The translations under genes were made by a program, and so were the position numbers. From Curtobacterium sp. PhB115 (GTDB lineage Bacteria; Actinomycetota; Actinomycetes; Actinomycetales; Microbacteriaceae): DNA of 64,000 nucleotides. Each line of letters opens with the position of its first letter. Position 1 is the first letter of the stretch. Below the pieces are notes generated by a model that saw only the letters and a program-made list of their open reading frames with translations, was not told where the DNA came from and ran no database searches. The stretch lies in assembly GCF_003752025.1 (NCBI RefSeq), contig NZ_RJKR01000005.1, positions 782,241-846,240 on the forward strand. Direction: 5' to 3'. Of this stretch, positions 51,845-60,272 are shown piece after piece.

Positions 51845-53130
51845 TAGCCTTCAACCTCCGAACGGCCAGCTCGCCCTCTGGCACCCAGGTCACCAGAAAT
51901 TCCCCGCACTGGGGAGCTCTGGCACACCATAAGAATGAAGGTGAGGAAGGCCGGATACAGGTAAGTGCGCCCCGGTAGCGACGTCACCTCGGTGAGGCCG
52001 GAGGCTAGCCATATCCCGATCATTGCGACGCACAACGATTGGACGCCTGGTGTCGCTCGAGACTGAGTGGCCGAAAAGAGTATCACAGCCATGCACGCAA
52101 TCCCCCAGGCACCAGCAGTTACTAGAATCTCGACGGCCATGTTGTGAGTCGAGTAATTCGCCTGGAGTTGAGCTGTCGCAGCCTGTCTCACCCAGTAAGA
52201 CGCTCCGTGGCCGAAAATCGGGCTCCGCGGCACGAGTTCGTCAGTCGCGATCTGCCAAAGAGTGGCGCGGCCGGTGAACGAACCGGCGCTCCACCGCAAG
52301 AACGGCAAGGCCGCAACAGCTACCGTCAGGAGGCCCGCCGCCACAAAGACCATTCTGTCGGCAGCCCTATGCCCGCGCATCGACGACGACTCTCTCCAGT
52401 AGGCCCCTCGCACGAGCGAGAACCCTAGACCCGCAACGAGGATCGCAAAACCAGACCGACTACTCGTTAGATCAACCAGCACGAAGCCGGCCGCCGCTAC
52501 AAGCATCCACCGCTTCAAGTCCCTCACGTTGAGAAGCGCGAGCCCAATCATCACAGCGAGGCAAACACCGAGCGCGTTGCCCGTCCCTTCCGGTCCGAGC
52601 GCACTACCCCATATCGAGCATTTATCTCCCCGGCAAGAGCCAATCAGCTGTGGTCCTTTAAGGATAAGAAGAACTGCGAGCACCATGGCAGCCAACCGTG
52701 CCGCGTCCGAAACCGCGAGGAACAGCGAACTTTTGTCATACCCGCTCGCCGGAACAATGATTGCTGGAAGCAAGACGCTCAGTGACAAGAGCAGAATCGT
52801 GAGATCACCAGATGGAAGGGCGAAAGCGAACGGAACCGTCAGGAACAGTAACAGACCTGCACCAATTGCGCTGAGAGCCGCACCCCTGCGAACGTTTGAT
52901 AGCACTAACAGCACGGAAACGACGCAAATTGGCGCCACTTGTAGCGCGAGCGAGCTTGACGGGCTAATATTCGGGTTCAACAACGTAGGTAGAGTTGTGA
53001 CGACGCCAGAGGCAAGGCCCAGCGTCGCCCACCAGTACTCCACTCTTCGCCGGGAGCCCCTCACCCGCGGTTGGCACCCCATGACGACAACAAGGCACGC
53101 TGAGAGCGCAACAATTGACGTCATATTCAT
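51844..53130 (-). CDS. O-antigen polymerase/ligase-like protein (Wzy)
   Basis: A 428-residue protein with about 11 membrane segments and a large late loop, the layout of Wzy polymerases. The Wzy_C marks are SSRSGFAILVAGLG, TGRATLWQIATDEL, SPIFGHGASYWV and STHNMAVEILVTAGAWG. It would join lipid-linked repeat units outside the membrane. Proteins of this type share little sequence, so Wzy rather than a ligase is judged from the neighbouring flippase. One nt separates it from the flippase stop. Confidence 0.82.
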   Translation of the reverse strand: MNMTSIVALSACLVVVMGCQPRVRGSRRRVEYWWATLGLASGVVTTLPTLLNPNISPSSSLALQVAPICVVSVLLVLSNVRRGAALSAIGAGLLLFLTVPFAFALPSGDLTILLLSLSVLLPAIIVPASGYDKSSLFLAVSDAARLAAMVLAVLLILKGPQLIGSCRGDKCSIWGSALGPEGTGNALGVCLAVMIGLALLNVRDLKRWMLVAAAGFVLVDLTSSRSGFAILVAGLGFSLVRGAYWRESSSMRGHRAADRMVFVAAGLLTVAVAALPFLRWSAGSFTGRATLWQIATDELVPRSPIFGHGASYWVRQAATAQLQANYSTHNMAVEILVTAGAWGIACMAVILFSATQSRATPGVQSLCVAMIGIWLASGLTEVTSLPGRTYLYPAFLTFILMVCQSSPVRGISGDLGARGRAGRSEVEG

Positions 53131-53131
53131 T

Positions 53132-54346
53132 TCAATTCCGCCACTCGAGCGCCTTACGTTTCGTATAGACTCCCCAGGCTAGGAGAATGAAGTTCACTAT
53201 CTGGAGGCCGAGGTACGCCCACCCCGCACCGATCGCGCCAAACAAATGGCCAAGCAGCCCTACGGCGATAAGTTGCGCTACCGCTGCGAGGAGCGTCACG
53301 CGGCCAACGTATCGATCGAAACCCCTAGCCTGAAGGAAGGCTGCGCAGGGTTGGTTAATGACCGCAGGGATAGTTCCAAGTGCAAGGAGCGCGAGAACCG
53401 GTCCAGCGCCGTCGTAGTGGGATCCGAGCAGGAAGTCCGTTATCGTCGGCGCAACGAGGGCCATCACCAAGCAGACAAGTACCGCTAGGAGAAGCAGCCA
53501 ACTGGACCGACGTGCGACCTTCCACGCTTCCCGCTGGGAGCGCTCCTTCGCGATGAAGGGCACGGCCGCGGAAGAGAACGCAGTAGCGAGAAGCCCCATC
53601 GGTTGGGTCCATCTATTCACAGAGCCGTAGACACCACCAACCGACGCACCGCCGACGGCCGTGAGTAGTGGCAGGTCTAAGCCCTGTATCGCGCCAGCAA
53701 CACTGAAGGTGCCGTAGTGGAGCGAGCCACGCCACGGAAAACGGATCCGGACACCCGGCTGCGTGTCTCGGAAGTCGGCGCGACCGAGCCAACTCGACAA
53801 ACTCCCCCCTACGAGCGGGCCGATTGCCACGGCTAGTGCCAACGCGACCGTTGGGTCAGCGCCCCCGCAAATCAATACGACAGCAGCAATGGCAACCGCC
53901 GACCGGTCGGCTAATTGCACTAATGCTACTACGTGTGAACGTGCAGCAGCGCGTAGCCGCACCTGGGTAGTAAGTGAGATCGACGTGGCGGCCATCACGG
54001 ACGGCGTTACCCACCAGTAGTCGAACCGCATGACTGCGAGGATACCTGCAAAGGCGAGAACCGATGCTGCTAGAAAGGCTAGCTTGCCCTTCTGGGCCGC
54101 AGAGTGATCGGTGGCTAGTAGAGTGCCCCGAGCTAGGTCCCGCGTCCACATCGAAGAAGTTCCAAAGTCAAATAGACTAGCTGCCGAAAGCCCGAATGCG
54201 ATAGCCGATGCGACGGCCCCGAATTCTGCGACTGACGAAACCCGAGCCGCTAGGAGATAGACGGCTGCCAGGATAAGCTGAGATATTCCCGCCGCAGCGG
54301 CAAGTGCTATAGCCTGACCACTGAGTCCAGTAAGTTTTGCCCTCAA
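53132..54346 (-). CDS. polysaccharide flippase (Wzx, MOP superfamily)
   Basis: A protein of about 404 residues with 12 or more membrane segments. It begins LTGLSGQAIALAAAAGISQL, VSSVAEFGAVASAIAF, as flippases do, and should move undecaprenyl-linked repeat units outward. The open frame extends to 54535, but those residues are Arg-rich (RRLPARWRSH and similar) and overlap the upstream transferase, so I prefer TTG 54346 although its Shine-Dalgarno is poor. ATG 54511 is the alternative. Codon use with many AAT, TTT and ATA codons differs from the flanks. Confidence 0.8.
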   Translation of the reverse strand: MRAKLTGLSGQAIALAAAAGISQLILAAVYLLAARVSSVAEFGAVASAIAFGLSAASLFDFGTSSMWTRDLARGTLLATDHSAAQKGKLAFLAASVLAFAGILAVMRFDYWWVTPSVMAATSISLTTQVRLRAAARSHVVALVQLADRSAVAIAAVVLICGGADPTVALALAVAIGPLVGGSLSSWLGRADFRDTQPGVRIRFPWRGSLHYGTFSVAGAIQGLDLPLLTAVGGASVGGVYGSVNRWTQPMGLLATAFSSAAVPFIAKERSQREAWKVARRSSWLLLLAVLVCLVMALVAPTITDFLLGSHYDGAGPVLALLALGTIPAVINQPCAAFLQARGFDRYVGRVTLLAAVAQLIAVGLLGHLFGAIGAGWAYLGLQIVNFILLAWGVYTKRKALEWRN

Positions 54347-54398
54347 CCCTTGCGCCCGCTTTCGCCATGACCTCGAGGACGCGACACTGCCATCGCGT

Positions 54399-55472
54399 TC
54401 ACCACCATTCCAGAAGAGGATCGGTGAAGGAATTCGTCTCCTCCGCGAGAACCCTTTCCGGTCGAGGTGATTCCAATGAGAGCGCCATCGCGCCGGCAAT
54501 CGCCTCTGCATTGAGCGGGACCCATCGGCCGACACCTAGTCTTCGCGCGTCGTCTCTAAGCGAAGAAGCTCCAGCCGCCAATACCGCCGTTCCCATTGCG
54601 CCAGCTTTCCCCAATATGCCGCTCGGCCCTTCGTTCGAGTGAGCTAGGACTACGCAGTCGACGGCGGCGATCCTGCTGTCGAGTTCGATGTCGGAGTGTC
54701 GACGGTTGTCGACGATGACTGGCAGCCCTTGTCGTCGGGCCTTAGCGACGGCGCGCATGACATCATCAAAATACTCACCGTCGATACGGCCCGCAATCAA
54801 GACACCAGCACGCGCTTGGTCCAGGTTCCTCAGTGCACCCTGGAGTACCAGCTCGACGTTTTTTCGCCGCGAAATTGCCCCGATCACCGCGAACCAATAT
54901 TCCGCCCCAGTCAGATCGCTCCGAGCAACAGCGATGCTCTCGTCGGTGGCGGTGTTGGAAATCGGATCTATGGCGGTTCGCAGTCCTGATCGGGGCTCGG
55001 ATCCGGGGGACCTCAGGACGAACACGTGCATGTTTGGCATGCTGTCGGTCCGCCGAATTGCGCGGTCTCGAATGTTCTGCTTGAGCCACGTGACGGCTCT
55101 ATATCGGGACGGATGGACCTTCTCGCGCATTATAAGTGCATTAACGCGGAGGGGGTGCCTCGATCGCATTCTTTTAGCCCGTGCAAGAACATACCGATCT
55201 CCATCGGGGACCACGACGAGATCAGCATTCGATTCATTCGCCAAGCGGCGGACTTCTTTCAACGAAGTCGAATGCGCCGCAAGCACTTCCACTCGGTCGC
55301 GATCAAGGCTGTCCCAAAGCTGCGCTTCCTGCGGAAGTGTTTCTCCTTCATTGGACATCGCGATTGTCACTTCAAACCGGGCACTTAGGGCTCGTCTAGC
55401 CAGCAGCTCAACATAATAGAGCCGATGGCCGTCCGAATTTGGTTCAACAATCAATACGCGGTTGGGTGACAT
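54399..55472 (-). CDS. GT4-like glycosyltransferase
   Basis: A 357-residue GT-B type protein. It begins MSPNRVLIVEPNSDGHRLYY, typical of one GT4 subgroup. The second half has FAVIGAISRRKNVELVLQGA and the donor-side HSNEGPSGILGKAGAMGTAV. The sugar is unknown. ATG 55472 overlaps the preceding phosphoglycosyltransferase stop as TGATG. Like its downstream neighbours it is richer in A and T than the locus ends. Confidence 0.82.
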   Translation of the reverse strand: MSPNRVLIVEPNSDGHRLYYVELLARRALSARFEVTIAMSNEGETLPQEAQLWDSLDRDRVEVLAAHSTSLKEVRRLANESNADLVVVPDGDRYVLARAKRMRSRHPLRVNALIMREKVHPSRYRAVTWLKQNIRDRAIRRTDSMPNMHVFVLRSPGSEPRSGLRTAIDPISNTATDESIAVARSDLTGAEYWFAVIGAISRRKNVELVLQGALRNLDQARAGVLIAGRIDGEYFDDVMRAVAKARRQGLPVIVDNRRHSDIELDSRIAAVDCVVLAHSNEGPSGILGKAGAMGTAVLAAGASSLRDDARRLGVGRWVPLNAEAIAGAMALSLESPRPERVLAEETNSFTDPLLEWW

Positions 55473-56947
55473 CAGTAGGCTCCGCTCCCGCCAGCAACCG
55501 CCCGGATTGTCTTCCAGAGAACTATCGTATCCCCGATCAGCGACCAGTTGTCGACGTAGTAGAGGTCGAGGCGAACCGAATCCTCCCATGACAAATCCGA
55601 GCGCCCACTCACCTGCCAAAGACCCGTTATCCCCGGCTTCACGAGGAACCGCCGGTGGACGTGGAGGTCGTAGCGCTCGACCTCGCGCTGCAGCGGCGGC
55701 CGGGGCCCGACGAGGGACATGCTCCCGGTCAGCACGTTGAACAACTGCGTCAGCTCATCCAGGCTGAACCGACGCATGAAGCCACCAACACGCGTGACGC
55801 GGGGGTCGTTCTTCATCTTGAAGAGCACCGTGTTGCCCTCGGCCCGATCAAGCGCGCTGAGCTCCTGCACCCGTTCTTCGGCGTCGACGACCATCGATCG
55901 GAACTTGATCATGCGGAATTGCTTGCCGTTCAGGCCGACGCGTTCCTGCAGGAACAGCACTGCGCCCGGTGAACTGGCCTTCACGGCGAGGGCGAGCACG
56001 AGGAAGACCGGCGAGAGCAGGACGATGAGGAGTGAGGACGCGACGATGTCGAAAGCACGCTTCGTGTAGAGTTTCCGCCCTTCGTACGTCGGAGTCTCGA
56101 TGTGGATGAGCGGCAGCCCCTGCACCGGGCGCGTGTGGATGCGTGGACCCCCGATGTCGGTCAGACTCGGCGCAACCACGAGGTGCTGCTTACCCGGTTC
56201 GAGGGTCCAGCTGAGTTCACGGACTCGTTCCGGGGGAAGGTCGTCGGCGCTGGTGATGACGACGGTGTCGGCGCCGCTCTCCGCGAGCGCTGCGTGCAGG
56301 TCGTCGAAGCCGCCGTAGCTGCGGATCGAGGAACCAGGCAAGTCTCCGATGTGACCGCTCGACACGGCGGCCCCGAGCACTCGGTAGCCGGCCTCCGGCG
56401 TGCGCGCGAGTTCGCGTGCGATGTGCAGGACGCTGGGGATCGACCCCACCAGCAGCACCTTCGCCGAGTATCTGCCCGCCTGCCGTTGCGCGACCAACCA
56501 CTGCCGCCACATCCACCGTGAGAGCAAAAGGAAGACGATGCCGACCGGGAAGGCGATGAGGACGTACCCGCGCGCGAGGTCGACATGGAACAAGAAGGCG
56601 GCGATGGCCAGGATCCCGAAGACCCTGATGCTCGAGTCGGCCACGAGCCGGTACTCGACGCTCCCCACGCCGAGGACACGGGCACCACGAGTCTCGTAGA
56701 CCGCTAACGCAGCGAGCCAGATGAGGATGACGACCACCGAGATACCGGTGTAGCTCAGCCGCAGGTCGTTCTCGTTCGCCGCCAGGTTGGAGTCGATCCC
56801 GAGCCACGCGATCTGCACGCCGAAGACGACCCAGAACAGGACGAGGAAATCGGTGAACAGGACGCGCCGGCTGTACGAGCGGCTCCAGTCCATTGTCGAG
56901 GCCTCGATCGTGCGTGGCTCGGCCGCACGGCCCATCTCTCCGTTCAC
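55472..56947 (-). CDS. polyprenyl glycosylphosphotransferase (WbaP/CpsE-like)
   Basis: A 491-residue membrane enzyme that starts each repeat unit by moving a sugar phosphate onto undecaprenyl phosphate. Four or five N-terminal membrane segments precede a CoA_binding_3-like domain (VLLVGSIPSVLHIAREL). The catalytic C-terminal part has KRAFDIVASSLLIVLLSP, FRMIKFRSMVVDAE, RRFSLDELTQLFNVL, GPRPPL and VKPGITGLWQVSGRSDLSW. GTG 56947 overlaps the previous stop as GTGA. Confidence 0.94.
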   Translation of the reverse strand: MNGEMGRAAEPRTIEASTMDWSRSYSRRVLFTDFLVLFWVVFGVQIAWLGIDSNLAANENDLRLSYTGISVVVILIWLAALAVYETRGARVLGVGSVEYRLVADSSIRVFGILAIAAFLFHVDLARGYVLIAFPVGIVFLLLSRWMWRQWLVAQRQAGRYSAKVLLVGSIPSVLHIARELARTPEAGYRVLGAAVSSGHIGDLPGSSIRSYGGFDDLHAALAESGADTVVITSADDLPPERVRELSWTLEPGKQHLVVAPSLTDIGGPRIHTRPVQGLPLIHIETPTYEGRKLYTKRAFDIVASSLLIVLLSPVFLVLALAVKASSPGAVLFLQERVGLNGKQFRMIKFRSMVVDAEERVQELSALDRAEGNTVLFKMKNDPRVTRVGGFMRRFSLDELTQLFNVLTGSMSLVGPRPPLQREVERYDLHVHRRFLVKPGITGLWQVSGRSDLSWEDSVRLDLYYVDNWSLIGDTIVLWKTIRAVAGGSGAY

Positions 56948-57897
56948 CACGTCACACCGCCGTCACCCGACACGAGCACGTCGTCACCAGCCCAGAGCCA
57001 GACGGCCGCTCCGGCACGAGTGAGGACGATCGGGTCTTCCGCATCCGCATCGTCGGCACATCCGATCGGGGTGACTGTCGTCGCCGCGGTCACATCGCTC
57101 GCGGGCATCGACACGATCTGCACGCCGCCGCAGACGTCCGCCCCACTGCGAGCGAGCGTGTAGCTGCTGCCGTTCACCGCGAGTGAGCGGACACCCTTGA
57201 CGGGCACCTCGACCCAAGCCGTCGTGCCGGTTCGCCACTGGACTGCCTGGCTGCAGACGACGGCGGTGGTCCGCTCCCCCTGGAACGCCTCGATGGGGTC
57301 GACGCAGGGCGAGTCGACGGTCCCGGAGGACAGGAGGAGGCCGTCGGGTCCGATACCGGCCCCGGCTGCCCCGGACGCGCCTGGCTGCCAGGTCGTTCCG
57401 TCGTCGGTCGACGTGCTGGCCCGCGGTTCGCAGTCGTCGCCTGACGCCACGATGACAGAGACGTTCTCGGTGCCTGCGCGCAGCGCCAGCACCGCACCGG
57501 TCTCAGCCCCGAGACCGACAGCAGTCCACGTCGCTCCCCCGTCCACGGTGTGTTCCAGCACCCCGTTGGTTCCGCCACACATCCCACCGGAGGCACGCCA
57601 TGCCTCCAGGCTGTCGACTGCGGACAGCAGACGGCGGCCGGGCGTGACCATCCCTGCGGGATCCGCCGTTGCGGAGCCGGACGGCTTCGCGGACGTGGAC
57701 GGCGTCGGCATCGGCTTGCTGGAGAAGGTCGGGACGGGGCCCGTGGTGCCGTTGGAGGTGGGCGCGGTGCGCGCGAGCGCGAGGGCGACGAGCAGCACGT
57801 CGACGATCACCAGGACCACGACGATCACGGCGACCCAGACGAGCGTGCGGCGCGAGAAGACGCTGCCGAGGCTTCGGGATCCTCGGCGGGGACTCAC
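56944..57897 (-). CDS. membrane-anchored Asp-box protein of the polysaccharide locus
   Basis: A 317-residue protein of unknown role. A short basic head and one membrane segment (VWVAVIVVVLVIVDVLLVAL) are followed by a Pro/Ser/Thr linker and a ~230-residue outside domain. That domain has three Asp-box (BNR-like) turns, DGGATWTA, DDGTTWQP and GDGGVTW, so it should be a beta-propeller. Paired Cys occur between the turns. No sialidase catalytic Arg triad is recognisable. The gene lies between the kinase and the initiating transferase, 13 nt from the former. Confidence 0.78.
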   Translation of the reverse strand: MSPRRGSRSLGSVFSRRTLVWVAVIVVVLVIVDVLLVALALARTAPTSNGTTGPVPTFSSKPMPTPSTSAKPSGSATADPAGMVTPGRRLLSAVDSLEAWRASGGMCGGTNGVLEHTVDGGATWTAVGLGAETGAVLALRAGTENVSVIVASGDDCEPRASTSTDDGTTWQPGASGAAGAGIGPDGLLLSSGTVDSPCVDPIEAFQGERTTAVVCSQAVQWRTGTTAWVEVPVKGVRSLAVNGSSYTLARSGADVCGGVQIVSMPASDVTAATTVTPIGCADDADAEDPIVLTRAGAAVWLWAGDDVLVSGDGGVTW

Positions 57898-57910
57898 GCG
57901 GCGACCATCG

Positions 57911-59347
57911 TCAACGTTCGGCTCCGCGGAAGGCGCCGATGCGGCCGCGCTTCGGGGGCTTCGGCATGGGGGTGTCGTCGTCCTGCAGGCCGTAGCCGTA
58001 CGCGTAGCCGTAGCGGCCGTAGCCGTAAGCACCCGGCCCCTTGGTCGGCATCATCGTCATGACGAAGCCGGCGATCGGGGCGCCGACGTTCTCGAGCGCG
58101 CTGACGGCACCGGCGAGCTGGCCCTTGTGCGTACGGCCGGAGGCGACGGCGACGATGGCGCCGGAGGCCTTCTTCGCCAGGATCGCGGCGTCGGTGACGG
58201 GCAGGAGCGGCGGGGCGTCGAAGAGCACGTAGTCGAACTGCTGCTCGAGGCCGGCGATCAGGTCCTGCATGGCGCGGGAGCCGAGGAGCTCGGAGGGGTT
58301 CGGCGGGATCTGACCGGCAGGCAGGACCACGAGGTTGCCGCGGCCCCACGGGACGGCGACGTCCTCGACGGTCGCTCGTCCGATGAGCACGTCGGTCAGG
58401 CCGGCGTTGCCCTCGAGGTCCATGTAGGTGGCGACCTTCGGGCGTCGGAGGTCCGCGTCGATCAGGATCACGCGGAAGCCGGCGCTGTCGAGCGCGATGG
58501 CGAGGTTCGCGACCGTGGTGCTCTTGCCCTCGGACTGCACGGAGGACGTCATCACGAAGGTGCGTGAGCCGGTGCCGAGGTCGAGGAACTGCAGGTTGGT
58601 GCGCAGGGTGCGGAAGGACTCGGCGCGAGGGCTGCGCGGGTCCACCTGCACGATGAGCGGGCGCTCGGAGGCCTTGCTGTCGTAGGCGATGCCGCCGACG
58701 ACCGGCTTCTCGCTGATCTTCTCGACGTCCGACTCGGTACGCACGCGGTTGTCGAGGGTCTCGCGCAGGACGGCGACGCCGACGCCGAGCGCGAGGCCGA
58801 CGAGCAGGCCGAGCACGACGTTGACCGGCACGTTCGGACTGACCGGGGCGCTCGGGACCTGGGCTTCCTTGACGCGGGTCAGCTTCACGGTGCTCGTGCC
58901 GTCGGCGTCGGTCGCTTCGATGTTCTGGACGACGTTGGTCAGACTCTCGGACGTCGCGTTCGCGATGTCGGCCGCCTGCTTCGCGTTCGTGTCGTTCACG
59001 GTGATCGAGATCAGCGTGGTGTTGAGCGGCGCATCCGACGTGACGATCTCGGCGAGCTCGTCCGACGTCATGTCGAGCTTGAGGCTCGAGATCACGGGCA
59101 GGAGCACGATCGGCGTCTCGACGAGGTTCGAGTACGTCAGCACGCGCTGCTGCGTGAAGGTGTTGCCCTGGGCGAGGTCGCTCGCGCTGCCGCTCGTCTG
59201 CGTCGAGACGAAGACCTGCGCCGAGGCGGAGTACACGGGCTGCTTGAGCAGTGAGAAGCCCGCCGCAGCGGCCACCCCGACCAGTGCCAGCACCAGGATG
59301 AAGACCCATCCCTTGCGCAAGACCGCGATGTAGTCGCGTAGCTCCAC
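57911..59347 (-). CDS. Wzc-like chain-length regulator and BY-kinase
   Basis: A 478-residue protein. An N-terminal Wzz domain between two membrane segments (residues 15-38 and 175-200) controls polymer length. The cytosolic kinase has Walker A SSVQSEGKSTTVANLA, Walker A' ILIDADLRRP and Walker B YVLFDAPP. The C-terminal Tyr cluster GYGRYGYAYGYG is the autophosphorylation site. GTG 59347 follows GGAAGGG by eight nt; upstream residues look non-coding. It is the first gene of the minus-strand operon running to 50825. Confidence 0.94.
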   Translation of the reverse strand: MELRDYIAVLRKGWVFILVLALVGVAAAAGFSLLKQPVYSASAQVFVSTQTSGSASDLAQGNTFTQQRVLTYSNLVETPIVLLPVISSLKLDMTSDELAEIVTSDAPLNTTLISITVNDTNAKQAADIANATSESLTNVVQNIEATDADGTSTVKLTRVKEAQVPSAPVSPNVPVNVVLGLLVGLALGVGVAVLRETLDNRVRTESDVEKISEKPVVGGIAYDSKASERPLIVQVDPRSPRAESFRTLRTNLQFLDLGTGSRTFVMTSSVQSEGKSTTVANLAIALDSAGFRVILIDADLRRPKVATYMDLEGNAGLTDVLIGRATVEDVAVPWGRGNLVVLPAGQIPPNPSELLGSRAMQDLIAGLEQQFDYVLFDAPPLLPVTDAAILAKKASGAIVAVASGRTHKGQLAGAVSALENVGAPIAGFVMTMMPTKGPGAYGYGRYGYAYGYGLQDDDTPMPKPPKRGRIGAFRGAER

Positions 59348-59419
59348 GCGGCACCCTTCCCCGGAAGTCGCCGCGCCCTGCAAGTCCCGTCACAGGTCGG
59401 CCGGGATTCTCCCAGCGTT

Positions 59420-59443
59420 CGGCATGGAAATACTGCCATACCG
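59420..59443 (-). promoter_or_regulatory. dyad in the promoter space of the polysaccharide operon
   Basis: CGGCATGG and CCATACCG (7 of 8 positions paired) flank AAATACTG, about 75-95 nt before the wzc-like start. On the minus strand the centre reads CAGTATTT, which could hold a -10. Confidence 0.35.
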
Positions 59444-59491
59444 ATGAGTCGCGCTCGGGTCGACGGGCACAACGTCTCGTTCCGTGTCCCG

Positions 59492-59497
59492 TACGGT
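59492..59497 (+). promoter_or_regulatory. -10 hexamer of the CPBP protease gene
   Basis: TACGGT, six nt before ATG 59504. This favours that start over the ATG at 59444. Confidence 0.5.
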
Positions 59498-59503
59498 GTC
59501 GAC

Positions 59504-60226
59504 ATGCAGCCCGAACCGGACGCGCCGACCGTCGCCCGCCCTTCCTCGGCGGTGCGGGACCTGCAGGTCGTCGTGATCGCGCTCCTGGTCGCCGTGCTCC
59601 TCTCCCGCATCGTCGGCGGCGTCGCCCGGACTGGGGGTCTGCCGTCGCCGATCGTGCAGGTGCTCGCCGCCGACCTGGCCGTGTGGGTGCCCCTCGTGCT
59701 CGCCGTCGGGTGGGTGTTCCGGAGTTCCTCTCCGTCGGTACTCGTCCGGCGCCTCGGGCTCGGCTGGGCCGACGTCGTCGCGGCGATCGGGATCGTCATC
59801 GTCTGCCGCGGGCTCGACGCCGCGCTGTCCGTCGTGTTCTTCGGGGCTACGGGATTGACACCGCAGGTGACCCTCGGGCCCCCGGACGTGCTGCTCCTCG
59901 TCGTCTCGGCCATCGGCGTGTGCCTGGTCAGTCCGGTGCTCGAGGAGATCGTGTTCCGCGGGATCATGCAGCGCCGGCTGTCGGCCGAGCTGACTCCGCG
60001 CACACGGTTCCTCGCGGTGCTGGTGACCGCGTTCGCGTTCGCGTTGCTGCACGTGTCGATCAATCCAGCGGTGTCGTCGGTGGCGGGGTTCGAAGTCTTC
60101 GTGACGACGTTCGTGCTCGGCCTGCTGACGGGGACGCTCGTCGCCATGACCGGCCGGATCGGCGGCGCGATCCTGGCGCACGTCCTGTTCAACACCGTGG
60201 CGGTCGTGCTCACCTGGCCCCGCTGA
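59504..60226 (+). CDS. CPBP-family intramembrane metalloprotease
   Basis: A 240-residue membrane protein with about seven segments. The CPBP/Abi signature is complete: LEEIVFRGIMQRRL (Glu-Glu and Arg), FALLHVSINP (first His) and AHVLFNTVAVV (second His and Asn). Members cleave prenylated or membrane substrates, and several give bacteriocin self-immunity. No bacteriocin gene is adjacent here. I chose ATG 59504 because of the -10 at 59492. Confidence 0.9.
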   Translation: MQPEPDAPTVARPSSAVRDLQVVVIALLVAVLLSRIVGGVARTGGLPSPIVQVLAADLAVWVPLVLAVGWVFRSSSPSVLVRRLGLGWADVVAAIGIVIVCRGLDAALSVVFFGATGLTPQVTLGPPDVLLLVVSAIGVCLVSPVLEEIVFRGIMQRRLSAELTPRTRFLAVLVTAFAFALLHVSINPAVSSVAGFEVFVTTFVLGLLTGTLVAMTGRIGGAILAHVLFNTVAVVLTWPR

Positions 60227-60257
60227 GCCAGAGGGCGCGATGACGCTCCCCGACCGG

Positions 60258-60263
60258 TAACGT
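60258..60263 (+). promoter_or_regulatory. -10 hexamer of the membrane SpoIIE phosphatase gene
   Basis: TAACGT, nine nt before ATG 60273, so the leader would be absent or two to three nt long. Confidence 0.4.
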
Positions 60264-60272
60264 CCTTCTCGA

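Noticed and set aside
54347..54535. An N-terminal extension of the flippase
   Set aside because: The extra 63 residues are Arg-rich antisense-like sequence in overlap with the upstream transferase and precede the normal flippase beginning.
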